A stretch of 64,000 nt of DNA from UBA2256 sp964531105 (GTDB lineage Bacteria > Spirochaetota > Spirochaetia > Treponematales > Rectinemataceae): the NCBI GenBank assembly GCA_964531105.1, contig CAZHFN010000005.1, forward strand, positions 1 to 64,000, written 5' to 3'. Within the stretch, counting starts at the first letter, position 1, and the number at the start of each line of letters is the position of its first letter. Below, piece by piece: positions 33,294 through 41,162 of the stretch. The notes beneath the pieces were generated by a model, which did no database searches, was not told the origin of the DNA, and was given only the letters and a program-made list of their open reading frames with translations. Made by a program: the position numbers and the translations under genes.

Positions 33294-34555
33294 TGAAAAA
33301 AACGCTGCTTTCCATTGCATTCCGAAACGTTGTGCGCCAATGGCGGAGAAGCCTTATTTCCGCTATCGTGCTCACTGTAGGCATAGGTATGTTCATATTT
33401 TTCGATGCCATTTTAGCCGGTATGGACAGAATGACCATAGATTCCATGGTCCAATTCAACGACGCATCGCTGAAAATCATGAGCAGCGAGTATTACGACA
33501 ATAAAAGAACTATGCCTATTAGCTTTGGCCTGGATGCTCCAAGCACGCTCGCTGCCGAAATAGAATCTATTCTACCCGAAGCGATGGTTACTCCGAGAAC
33601 GCCTTTTATGGCTTTCGCCTCCAACAGGATCGACAACGTCCCAGTACTCGGTTATGCGATAGACCCCGTTAAAGATTCAAGGGTTTTCAAATTGCAGGAT
33701 ACAATAGATTCTGGTACCTGGTTTTCAGAAACTACTGAAAACTCCGAGATTCTTGTCGGCAAGCTCTTAGCCAAAGACCTGGGCCTGAAAGAAGGCGACT
33801 GGATGCTCCTTTCCGCCAGAATGACCGACGACAGCATGAACGCCGATGAGTACAGAATAGCGGGAATACTAGATATCCCTGATATGGCTCTTAATGAAAG
33901 CGGAATCTTCCTTTCCTACAGCGAAGCGAAAAAACTTCTTGGGGAAGACCTTCCGGTCACTACACTGGCTGTTTCTCTTCCAAGGCCTGCCAATCTTAGC
34001 AAAGAGTTGAGCGATTCCATTGCATCAGCATCAATAATTGAAGATAGATTCGAAGGTTTGAAAGCGGTATCTATAGCAGAAGCGGCTAACGACTATCTGG
34101 CTATGCGCGACATGAAAGCCAAGTACTCATCCCTCATCATTTTCATAGTCCTTCTGATAGCTGGGGTAGGCATAGTCAATACAATTTTAATGAGTGTGTA
34201 CTCTCGTATAAAAGAGATAGGCGTCTTGCGCGCTTACGGCATGATGCCCGTTCAAATACAAAGACTCTTTTCAATTGAAGGTTTGCTTATAGGCATAATA
34301 GGAAGCTCGGCTGCCCTTGTCCTTGGCAGTCTTCTTGTGTGGTGGTCTATTCGCTGGGGCATTCCCATCGGCGACTATTTCGGAGGTCTCGACATGGGAG
34401 TTATCCCCATCGGAGACGGCCTGCGGGGTGAATGGCACCCCGGTACCATGGCCTTCAGCTTTTTCTTCGGTGTAGCAGCTTCATGGTTTTCTGCCCGCAT
34501 ACCAGCAAGAAAGGCAGGCAAGCTGGAAGTGACCGAAGCCCTTCGCTTCGTCTAA
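33293..34555 (+). CDS. FtsX/LolC-type ABC permease 1
   Basis: 420 residues: one N-terminal helix (LISAIVLTVGIGMFIFF), a periplasmic MacB-like domain of about 240 residues, then three C-terminal helices with LRAYGMMPVQIQRLFSIEG as the coupling helix. The topology of LolC/LolE/MacB. Confidence 0.92.
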   Translation: MKKTLLSIAFRNVVRQWRRSLISAIVLTVGIGMFIFFDAILAGMDRMTIDSMVQFNDASLKIMSSEYYDNKRTMPISFGLDAPSTLAAEIESILPEAMVTPRTPFMAFASNRIDNVPVLGYAIDPVKDSRVFKLQDTIDSGTWFSETTENSEILVGKLLAKDLGLKEGDWMLLSARMTDDSMNADEYRIAGILDIPDMALNESGIFLSYSEAKKLLGEDLPVTTLAVSLPRPANLSKELSDSIASASIIEDRFEGLKAVSIAEAANDYLAMRDMKAKYSSLIIFIVLLIAGVGIVNTILMSVYSRIKEIGVLRAYGMMPVQIQRLFSIEGLLIGIIGSSAALVLGSLLVWWSIRWGIPIGDYFGGLDMGVIPIGDGLRGEWHPGTMAFSFFFGVAASWFSARIPARKAGKLEVTEALRFV

Positions 34556-34567
34556 AGGAGACGCTGC

Positions 34568-35815
34568 ATGAAACTTTTACCCTTTGCATACAGAAACCTT
34601 CTCAGGAATAAAAGACGAAGCATTTTAGCCGCCGCTTCTGTCTTTCTATCCATACTTCTGGTTATGTTCATGGCCGGATTCCTTCAGGGATTCATGGATT
34701 CCATGGTCAAGAATTATATAAAAAATGAAACCGGTCATATAAATATCGCCACCCCGGGCTATAGGGAAAGAGCCAAGTTCATGCCTGTGGACGAATACAT
34801 AGAGTCCTCCACCGATTTGGCAAAAAACCTACAAAAGGGGCTTTCCAATTTAGATCCAGAGGCAATAGTAGCCCAGCGAATCCGCTTCGGTTTAATGCTG
34901 TCATCGGATACGGGCAATAAGGAAGCCATTGCTATTGCAGGCGATCCGGAATTGGAACGCCGTCTTTTGATGCTGGATACAAAAATAGTATCGGGCGGCT
35001 CGTATTTGGACAGTTCAGGGACTGCTATCCTAGGTGAAGGTTTGGCCAGGGATCTAGGTCTTAAGGAAGGTGATACCCTCAAGCTACTCACCCAAAAGGC
35101 TGACGGGGGTTTGGGTTTCAAAAAGCTCATGATTTCAGGCATTTTTAAAACCGGAGTAAATGCGCTGGACGGAACTTTGCTTCAACTCAGCCTAGAAGAT
35201 GCGCGATCTCTTCTCGGAATCGAAGACGGCAGCCAGCAGATTGCCATTATGCTCTCATCCCAGAGAAAAATGAAACGCGCGCTTCCCCTTATTGAAAACC
35301 TGGTGAATGCTGATCACGCAGGCGGCACGCTATCGGTTTTACCCTGGACTGCTATCGGCAGCTATCCTTCGATGATCCAGCTTTTGAATATCATGTACTA
35401 TTGGGTTTTCATTTTTGTGGCTTTTTTAGGTGCATTTATCATTGCCAACGTTATGACAATGGTAATCCTGGAACGAAAAAGGGAAATTGGCTTGCTCATG
35501 GCTATGGGCATGCCGAGAAAACAGGTTTTGCACCTTTTCCTCGCCGAAGGCACAATGCTAGGCCTTGCCGGATCCATAGCCGGTACCTTGCTAGGTGCCC
35601 TCTTGGTAAGCCTGGTGGGGATAAAAGGCTTCGATTTAACCAGCGCCATGGCGGGCTTCTCCTGGCCAATGGATAATACTATCTATCCCTACATATCATT
35701 CTGGGCAATCGCATTAGGAATAGTAATAGGAAGCGCCGTATCGGCAGTTGTAGCCTACCTTCCTTCGAGAAAAGCCTCAAAAATGTCACCTGTAGCCGCC
35801 ATAAAGGCCCTTTAA
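34568..35815 (+). CDS. FtsX/LolC-type ABC permease 2
   Basis: 415 residues, the same topology: N-terminal helix AAASVFLSILLVMFMAGFL, periplasmic domain, three C-terminal helices and LMAMGMPRKQVLHLFLAEG. The paralogue of the previous gene, 12 nt downstream. Together they make a LolCDE-like heterodimer. Confidence 0.92.
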   Translation: MKLLPFAYRNLLRNKRRSILAAASVFLSILLVMFMAGFLQGFMDSMVKNYIKNETGHINIATPGYRERAKFMPVDEYIESSTDLAKNLQKGLSNLDPEAIVAQRIRFGLMLSSDTGNKEAIAIAGDPELERRLLMLDTKIVSGGSYLDSSGTAILGEGLARDLGLKEGDTLKLLTQKADGGLGFKKLMISGIFKTGVNALDGTLLQLSLEDARSLLGIEDGSQQIAIMLSSQRKMKRALPLIENLVNADHAGGTLSVLPWTAIGSYPSMIQLLNIMYYWVFIFVAFLGAFIIANVMTMVILERKREIGLLMAMGMPRKQVLHLFLAEGTMLGLAGSIAGTLLGALLVSLVGIKGFDLTSAMAGFSWPMDNTIYPYISFWAIALGIVIGSAVSAVVAYLPSRKASKMSPVAAIKAL

Positions 35816-35838
35816 GCATGGGCAGAAGAGGAGTTAGT

Positions 35839-36597
35839 ATGAAAATCGCGCAACGCGTTTCATTGTTTTTTTCATTGCTTTTTTTATTCGCATTTAGTGT
35901 AGCACCTATCGCGGCCCAAGCCCTGAGTGCCAAGGATATTCTTGCCCGAGTCGATGCCAACCAGATGTATTCGACCATCTACTATGAGGGCAAAATGGAA
36001 ATAGTATCGGGCAGCAGAATCAAGGTAAAAACCATGAAGGCCTGGGCAGAAGGGGAAGAGAAGTCTTTTATAGAATTCACCAATCCGGAAGACAGGGGCA
36101 CAAAAATGCTCAAGCTAAAGGACAGCCTGTGGATGTACTTTCCATCGGAACGGGATACGGTGAAAATCTCCGGAGCCATGTTGCGCCAGGGCATCATGGG
36201 CTCGGATTTTTCATACCAGGATGCAATGAGCTCGGAGGAGCTTTCCAGTCTTTATACTGTCAACATCGCAGGCTCTGAAATTCTGGAAGGAAGGGACAGC
36301 TATATCCTGGAGCTGCAATCCAGCGCAAGCGGCGTTCACTATCCACGGCGCAAACTCTGGGTGGACAAGGAGCATTTCACAATCCAGAGGGGCGAGTTGT
36401 ACGCCAAGAGCGGGACTCTTCTCAAGGTGCTCAGGGTCCTAGGCACCTATTCTGTCCAGGGGCGCCGATTCCCCTCGGTCGTAGAATACTCGGACCAACT
36501 TAAAAAGAATTCCCGAACCGTACTAACCATGGACTCGATCGAGATCGATCCGTCCATCGACCCAAGCCGCTTCAGTCTGCAGGCTTTTTCGCGATGA
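35839..36597 (+). CDS. LolA-like outer-membrane lipoprotein-sorting protein
   Basis: 252 residues with a signal peptide (SLFFSLLFLFAFSVAPIAAQA). The body has the LolA/LolB-like beta-sandwich pattern (KMEIVSGSRIKVKTMKAWAEG, LKLKDSLWMYFPSERDTVKI), as in outer-membrane lipoprotein-sorting proteins (PF17131 type). Start at 35839 after GAGGAG. Carries a lipid or lipoprotein from the ABC complex (inference). Confidence 0.85.
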   Translation: MKIAQRVSLFFSLLFLFAFSVAPIAAQALSAKDILARVDANQMYSTIYYEGKMEIVSGSRIKVKTMKAWAEGEEKSFIEFTNPEDRGTKMLKLKDSLWMYFPSERDTVKISGAMLRQGIMGSDFSYQDAMSSEELSSLYTVNIAGSEILEGRDSYILELQSSASGVHYPRRKLWVDKEHFTIQRGELYAKSGTLLKVLRVLGTYSVQGRRFPSVVEYSDQLKKNSRTVLTMDSIEIDPSIDPSRFSLQAFSR

Positions 36598-37688
36598 AAA
36601 CTCGTACTGTAATCGCTACCACGCTCCTTTTGCTCGCCCCCCTATTCGCCCTTGGCGCTGATGAGGGATTGCAGTTCTCAACCCGCGTAACTACCAAAGC
36701 CTCATTGTACTCAGATCTCAGTTTTACATCGGCCCCTTCGATTGGAAGCGCCACAAGCCTCGGTCTACGGCTCGAAGGCGCCAGGGGTACTGCTTCGCTG
36801 AGAGCAGGAGCCAGCCTTTCCCTGCTTCAGGGCAACGAGGCATCTGAGCTTTGGCTGGCTAAAACAATGCCCAGCGCCTTAGGCGACTATCTTCTCATGT
36901 CGCCCGCCTTCGATCCTGCTGCCGTCGCCCCTTCAGTCATTCTTGCCCTGGCTCTGGAAGAGTTGGCACTCAGCAGCTATACCGGACCATTTGCCTTCGA
37001 AGCCGGTTTGAGCCATGCCAACTGGGGCCTAGGCAGGGCTTTCAGCCCCGCCGACTATTTTACCGATATCGATTATTCCTCAGGCCAACCATCTCGTCGC
37101 GCTCTGCTTCTGGCCAAGGCACTCTGGTATCCCGGCCCCACCTCCAGCCTTGAGCTTGTCCTCTCACCCTATTCCAAGCTGGGCCAGGCCCTGGCCTTGC
37201 GGGCTTACACCTGCCTTGGCGATGCGGCAACCCTCGCCGTATCGGCAGGAATTCAAAGGGAGGAAGGATCTTCTGCCGAACTCGCTCTGGGTGGCGCCGA
37301 ACTCAGCCTCGATCTGCCCCTTGTCTCAGTGTATGCCGAGAGCGCCTTCGTATTCGATCCATACAGCAACTGGGATTTTAGCTACTCGATTATGGGAGGG
37401 GGAGAAACCAGGATAGCTGACATTGTCATTTCGGCCGAGTATCTCTTCACCCCGGATGAAACCGCAACGCACAGCACCTACGCTACCGTTGCCTGGACGA
37501 TCGATGAATGGTTCTCCCTCGCCATGCCCCTGGTATTCCAGCCTAGTCCGAAATTTTTACGCCTTGGCCTGTCCCTTTCCGCTTCGTCTTTGGGCTACAT
37601 GGACTATGGGGCGAACCTTTTCTTTCAAAAAACCGCTGCAAGCGGCTGGAGTTCAGGCCTTATTGTCCAAGCCGGGCTCGCGTTCTAG
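36594..37688 (+). CDS. Predicted outer-membrane barrel protein
   Basis: 364 residues, ATGA overlap with the LolA-like gene. A signal peptide (TTLLLLAPLFALGA) is followed by alternating hydrophobic/polar strands and a terminal Phe (IVQAGLAF), all typical of outer-membrane beta-barrels. No family recognised. As last gene of the operon it may be the outer-membrane end of the export system (inference). Confidence 0.65.
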   Translation: MKTRTVIATTLLLLAPLFALGADEGLQFSTRVTTKASLYSDLSFTSAPSIGSATSLGLRLEGARGTASLRAGASLSLLQGNEASELWLAKTMPSALGDYLLMSPAFDPAAVAPSVILALALEELALSSYTGPFAFEAGLSHANWGLGRAFSPADYFTDIDYSSGQPSRRALLLAKALWYPGPTSSLELVLSPYSKLGQALALRAYTCLGDAATLAVSAGIQREEGSSAELALGGAELSLDLPLVSVYAESAFVFDPYSNWDFSYSIMGGGETRIADIVISAEYLFTPDETATHSTYATVAWTIDEWFSLAMPLVFQPSPKFLRLGLSLSASSLGYMDYGANLFFQKTAASGWSSGLIVQAGLAF

Positions 37689-37738
37689 AAATTGATCGCT
37701 CTCTATGGCATACTCATTCGATATCCAGGAGGGCAATC

Positions 37739-40700
37739 GTGTATAAGAATGTCGACCCGAAGGCTAATTTCCCACAGCAAGAGGAAGAAACCGTAGGCTT
37801 TTGGGCGAAGAACGATATTTTCAAAAAATCAGTATCCCAGCGGGAGGGCAGCCCAAAATTCGTTTTCTACGACGGCCCCCCCTTCGCCACAGGCCTTCCC
37901 CACTTTGGGCATTTTGTGCCCGGCACCATCAAGGATATTATTCCCCGCTATAAAACCATGAAAGGCTTCCAGGTGGATCGCCGCTTCGGCTGGGACTGCC
38001 ACGGCCTTCCAGTGGAAAACCTCATTGAGAAAAAGCTCGGGCTGAACTCCAAAACCGATATAGAAAAATTCGGCGTCGCCGAGTTCAACGAAGCCTGCAG
38101 GGCTTCGGTGCTCCGCTATGTGGACGAGTGGAGGGCCATCGTCACCCGCCTGGGCCGCTGGGTGGATTTCGACAACGACTACAAGACCATGGAGCCGGAC
38201 TACATGGAATCCATCTGGTGGATCATGAAGGAGCTTTGGAACAAAGGGCTCGTCTACGAAGGCCACTATATCCTTCCCTACTGCCCCCGCTGTTCCACCG
38301 TCCTCTCTACCCACGAACTCTCACTGGGGGGCTATAAGGACGTACACGATCCGGCCATAACGATTCGCTTCAAGATAACCGAAGCGCCTGATGCCCTGGC
38401 CAACCTGGTGGATGGGTCCACATTTCTTATAGCCTGGACCACCACCCCCTGGACCCTGCCCTCCAACCTAGCGCTGGCACTGGGGCCGGAAATTGACTAC
38501 GTCTGTGTTGTTGACGGCAACGAACGCTACATCCTGGCTGAGTCCAGGCTTTCTGCCTATTACAAGCATCCAGAAACGTTGAACATCGCCTGGAAAAAGA
38601 AGGGCAAGGAACTGGCAGGCATCCGCTACGAGCCACTATTCCCCTATTTCGCAGCACTTCACGATCAGGGAGCCTTCGTCACGGTTTTAGGCGACTACGT
38701 TTCCACCGAAGACGGTACGGGCATCGTGCATACGGCTCCGGGCTTCGGCGAGGACGACTATCAAGTCTTAAAAGGCACGGGTGTACCCACGGTCTGCCCT
38801 GTGGACGCGGAGTGCAAGTTCACCGAAGAGGTAAGCGACTACAAAGGCCAATTCGTCAAGGATGCCGACAAAGCAATCATGGAAAGGCTCAAGGCCGAAG
38901 GCAGGCTGGTCAAGCGCGAGCAGGTTTTCCATGCCTACCCCCATTGCTGGCGCTGCTCCAGCCCCCTCATCTACCGGGCCGTGGGCTCCTGGTTCGTAAA
39001 GATCGATCCCATAAAGCCCCACATGGTGGGATGTAACAAGAAAGTATTATGGGTTCCCACCCATATCAGGGACGGTCGCTTCGGCAAGTGGCTGGAAGGG
39101 GCCAGGGACTGGGCTATAAGCCGCAACCGCTACTGGGGCAATCCCCTGCCCATCTGGCGCTGCGAGTCCTGTGGCAAGACAGAATGCATAGGGTCCCGGG
39201 CCGAGCTGAAAGAGCGCTCTGGAGTCGAGTTGCAGGATCTCCATAAGCACTTCGTGGACAAGGTGAGTTTCCCCTGCGAGTGCGGGGGCACTATGAACCG
39301 CATCCCCGAGGTTCTGGACTGCTGGTTTGAGTCCGGCGCCATGCCCTATGCCCAGATCCATTATCCCTTCGAGCACAAGGACAATTTCGGCGACCATTTC
39401 CCCGCCGACTTCATCAACGAAGGCTTGGACCAGACCAGGGGTTGGTTCTACTCCCTCACCGTGCTAGCGGCCGCTCTCTTTGAAAGCCAGGCATACGATG
39501 CCTGCATCTGTTCAGGACTAGTCCTGGCCGAAGACGGCAAGAAAATGTCCAAATCCCTGCGCAACTACACCGATCCAGTGGAAGTGGTGAACAACTTCGG
39601 CGCCGATGCTCTTCGTCTCTTCCTGATGAACTCAGCCGTATCTAGAGGCGAGGACCTGCGCTACTCCGACGAAGGTGTGAAGGATGTGCTCAAAAGCGTC
39701 ATCATCCCCTTGTGGAACGCCTATGGATTCTTTATCACCTACGCCAATATCGACGGAGTGAAACCTGGAGATCCCGATCCTGCGTCTATCTCCAATCCCC
39801 TGGACAAATGGATACTCTCAGTTTGCGAACGCATGGTCGAAAAAGTTACGGCAGGCCTGGATGCCTACGAGATGCAGAGCGGCATAGAACCTATCGTGGA
39901 CTTCATCGACAGCCTGAACAATTGGTACATACGGCGCTCCAGGCGGCGTTTCTGGAAGTCCGAGAACGACCAGGACAAGGCCCAGGCCTACGACTGCCTG
40001 CACAGGGTACTGCACAAGCTAATCCTTGTGGCTGCGCCCTTTATCCCCTTTATCACCGAGAATATCTATCAGAACCTGAAGCAGGAAGGCCAACCCGAAT
40101 CGATCCATCTCTGCGACTGGCCGGCATACGATGCCCGGTACCGCAATATCGAACTGGAGCGCGATATGGAATCGGTGCGCCATGCTGTGTCCATGGGCAG
40201 AGCCCTGCGGGTAGCCAACGATCTTAAAACCCGCCAGCCCCTGGCCTCCGTGATGCTGGTCACCAAGGTGGCCGAAGAAAGAACCGTGCTCTCCGCCATG
40301 GAAGAAATCCTCCAGGATGAACTCAATGTAAAATCCGTCCTCTTCAGGGAAAATGAGGAAGAGCTAGTTGAGTACTCCGCCAAGGCCAATTTCCGCGTCC
40401 TGGGCAAGGAACTAGGCAAGGACATGAAGATTGCCGCTGCGGCTATCGAAGCCCTCAAGCCACGCGAGATAGCTGCGATGGTGGACGGGGGAAGCATTAC
40501 TCTGGAGATCGCAGGCCGCAGCCTGGTGCTGGACAAGGAAAAGGTTGAGGTGCGGCGCACCGAAAGACCGGGCTTGAAGGTGCTTAACGAGGGAACTCTC
40601 ACCGTAGCCTTGGACACGGTAGTCAGCCCCGAGCTTCTTCGCGAAGGTTATGTGCGCGACCTGATCCGCGGTGTGCAGAATCTACGCAAGGAATCCGGCT

Positions 40701-40894
40701 TGGAGGTTACCGACCGCATAATCCTCACCCTGAGTGGAGACACCGAGCTCAAGGAAGCCTATGAGGAGTTCAGCGAGCTCATAGCAGGCGAAACCTTAGC
40801 CTCCGGCACCCAATGGACTTTTACTGTTTTGGAAGCAGCCACCACCATCGAGGCTGGGGAGAAAACCTGGCTGGCTTCGATACGGAAGGCTTGA
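37739..40894 (+). CDS. ileS: Isoleucyl-tRNA synthetase (type 2, long form)
   Basis: 1051 residues. HIGH-type motif PHFGHF, RRFGWDCHGLPVE, KMSKS motif DGKKMSKSLRNY (about 600), and the zinc-binding CPRCSTVLSTHE and CESCGKTEC. WDCHGLPVE and the length place it with the eukaryote-like type 2 IleRS, often linked with mupirocin tolerance (family knowledge). GTG start with GGAGGG upstream. Confidence 0.96.
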   Translation: MYKNVDPKANFPQQEEETVGFWAKNDIFKKSVSQREGSPKFVFYDGPPFATGLPHFGHFVPGTIKDIIPRYKTMKGFQVDRRFGWDCHGLPVENLIEKKLGLNSKTDIEKFGVAEFNEACRASVLRYVDEWRAIVTRLGRWVDFDNDYKTMEPDYMESIWWIMKELWNKGLVYEGHYILPYCPRCSTVLSTHELSLGGYKDVHDPAITIRFKITEAPDALANLVDGSTFLIAWTTTPWTLPSNLALALGPEIDYVCVVDGNERYILAESRLSAYYKHPETLNIAWKKKGKELAGIRYEPLFPYFAALHDQGAFVTVLGDYVSTEDGTGIVHTAPGFGEDDYQVLKGTGVPTVCPVDAECKFTEEVSDYKGQFVKDADKAIMERLKAEGRLVKREQVFHAYPHCWRCSSPLIYRAVGSWFVKIDPIKPHMVGCNKKVLWVPTHIRDGRFGKWLEGARDWAISRNRYWGNPLPIWRCESCGKTECIGSRAELKERSGVELQDLHKHFVDKVSFPCECGGTMNRIPEVLDCWFESGAMPYAQIHYPFEHKDNFGDHFPADFINEGLDQTRGWFYSLTVLAAALFESQAYDACICSGLVLAEDGKKMSKSLRNYTDPVEVVNNFGADALRLFLMNSAVSRGEDLRYSDEGVKDVLKSVIIPLWNAYGFFITYANIDGVKPGDPDPASISNPLDKWILSVCERMVEKVTAGLDAYEMQSGIEPIVDFIDSLNNWYIRRSRRRFWKSENDQDKAQAYDCLHRVLHKLILVAAPFIPFITENIYQNLKQEGQPESIHLCDWPAYDARYRNIELERDMESVRHAVSMGRALRVANDLKTRQPLASVMLVTKVAEERTVLSAMEEILQDELNVKSVLFRENEEELVEYSAKANFRVLGKELGKDMKIAAAAIEALKPREIAAMVDGGSITLEIAGRSLVLDKEKVEVRRTERPGLKVLNEGTLTVALDTVVSPELLREGYVRDLIRGVQNLRKESGLEVTDRIILTLSGDTELKEAYEEFSELIAGETLASGTQWTFTVLEAATTIEAGEKTWLASIRKA

Positions 40895-40914
40895 CGCTAT
40901 AAAGCCTTCAAATA

Positions 40915-40962
40915 AGCCGCGGGGGAAAGTCCAAAAGAGCTTTCTTCCGCGGCTCTTTTTTT
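40915..40962 (+). terminator. ileS terminator
   Basis: Stem AGCCGCGG / CCGCGGCT (8 bp) extended by GAAAG/CTTTC, followed by TCTTTTTTT. Confidence 0.9.
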
Positions 40963-40967
40963 GCCTG

Positions 40968-40995
40968 CACCCTCTGTCGCCTGCGACAGAGGGTG
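40968..40995. terminator. Second hairpin after ileS
   Basis: A perfect 12-bp stem (40968-40979 with 40984-40995), 4-nt loop, followed by ATATATTTT. A back-up terminator or processing hairpin. Confidence 0.6.
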
Positions 40996-41001
40996 ATATA
41001 T

Positions 41002-41030
41002 TTTACAAAAGGCTTTGTTTGCCGTGTAAT
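41002..41030 (+). promoter_or_regulatory. Promoter of the repeat lipoprotein
   Basis: TTTACA (41002-41007), 17 nt, TGTAAT (41025-41030), about 130 nt before ATG 41163. Confidence 0.55.
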
Positions 41031-41043
41031 GCCGAGCATAAAA

Positions 41044-41124
41044 ATGGCCGAAATTAAAGAAGATTTTATGAAAAAACCGGTGGACGATGCCTTCATTACA
41101 GTTTATCATGAAATGAAGTACTGA
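41044..41124 (+). CDS. Possible leader peptide of 26 codons
   Basis: ATG 41044 to TGA 41122-41124, in the leader of the repeat-lipoprotein mRNA. The peptide begins MAEIKEDFMKK and ends YHEMKY. An in-frame ATG at 41029 lies inside the -10 box. No ribosome-binding site is seen. Could be chance. Confidence 0.3.
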   Translation: MAEIKEDFMKKPVDDAFITVYHEMKY

Positions 41125-41162
41125 ATTGTAGTAAGAATAATATTTTCGCAGGAGGATATTTT

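Noticed and set aside
37829..39397. Long antisense ORFs in ileS
   Set aside because: Typical of GC-rich codon bias; no motifs or start signals.
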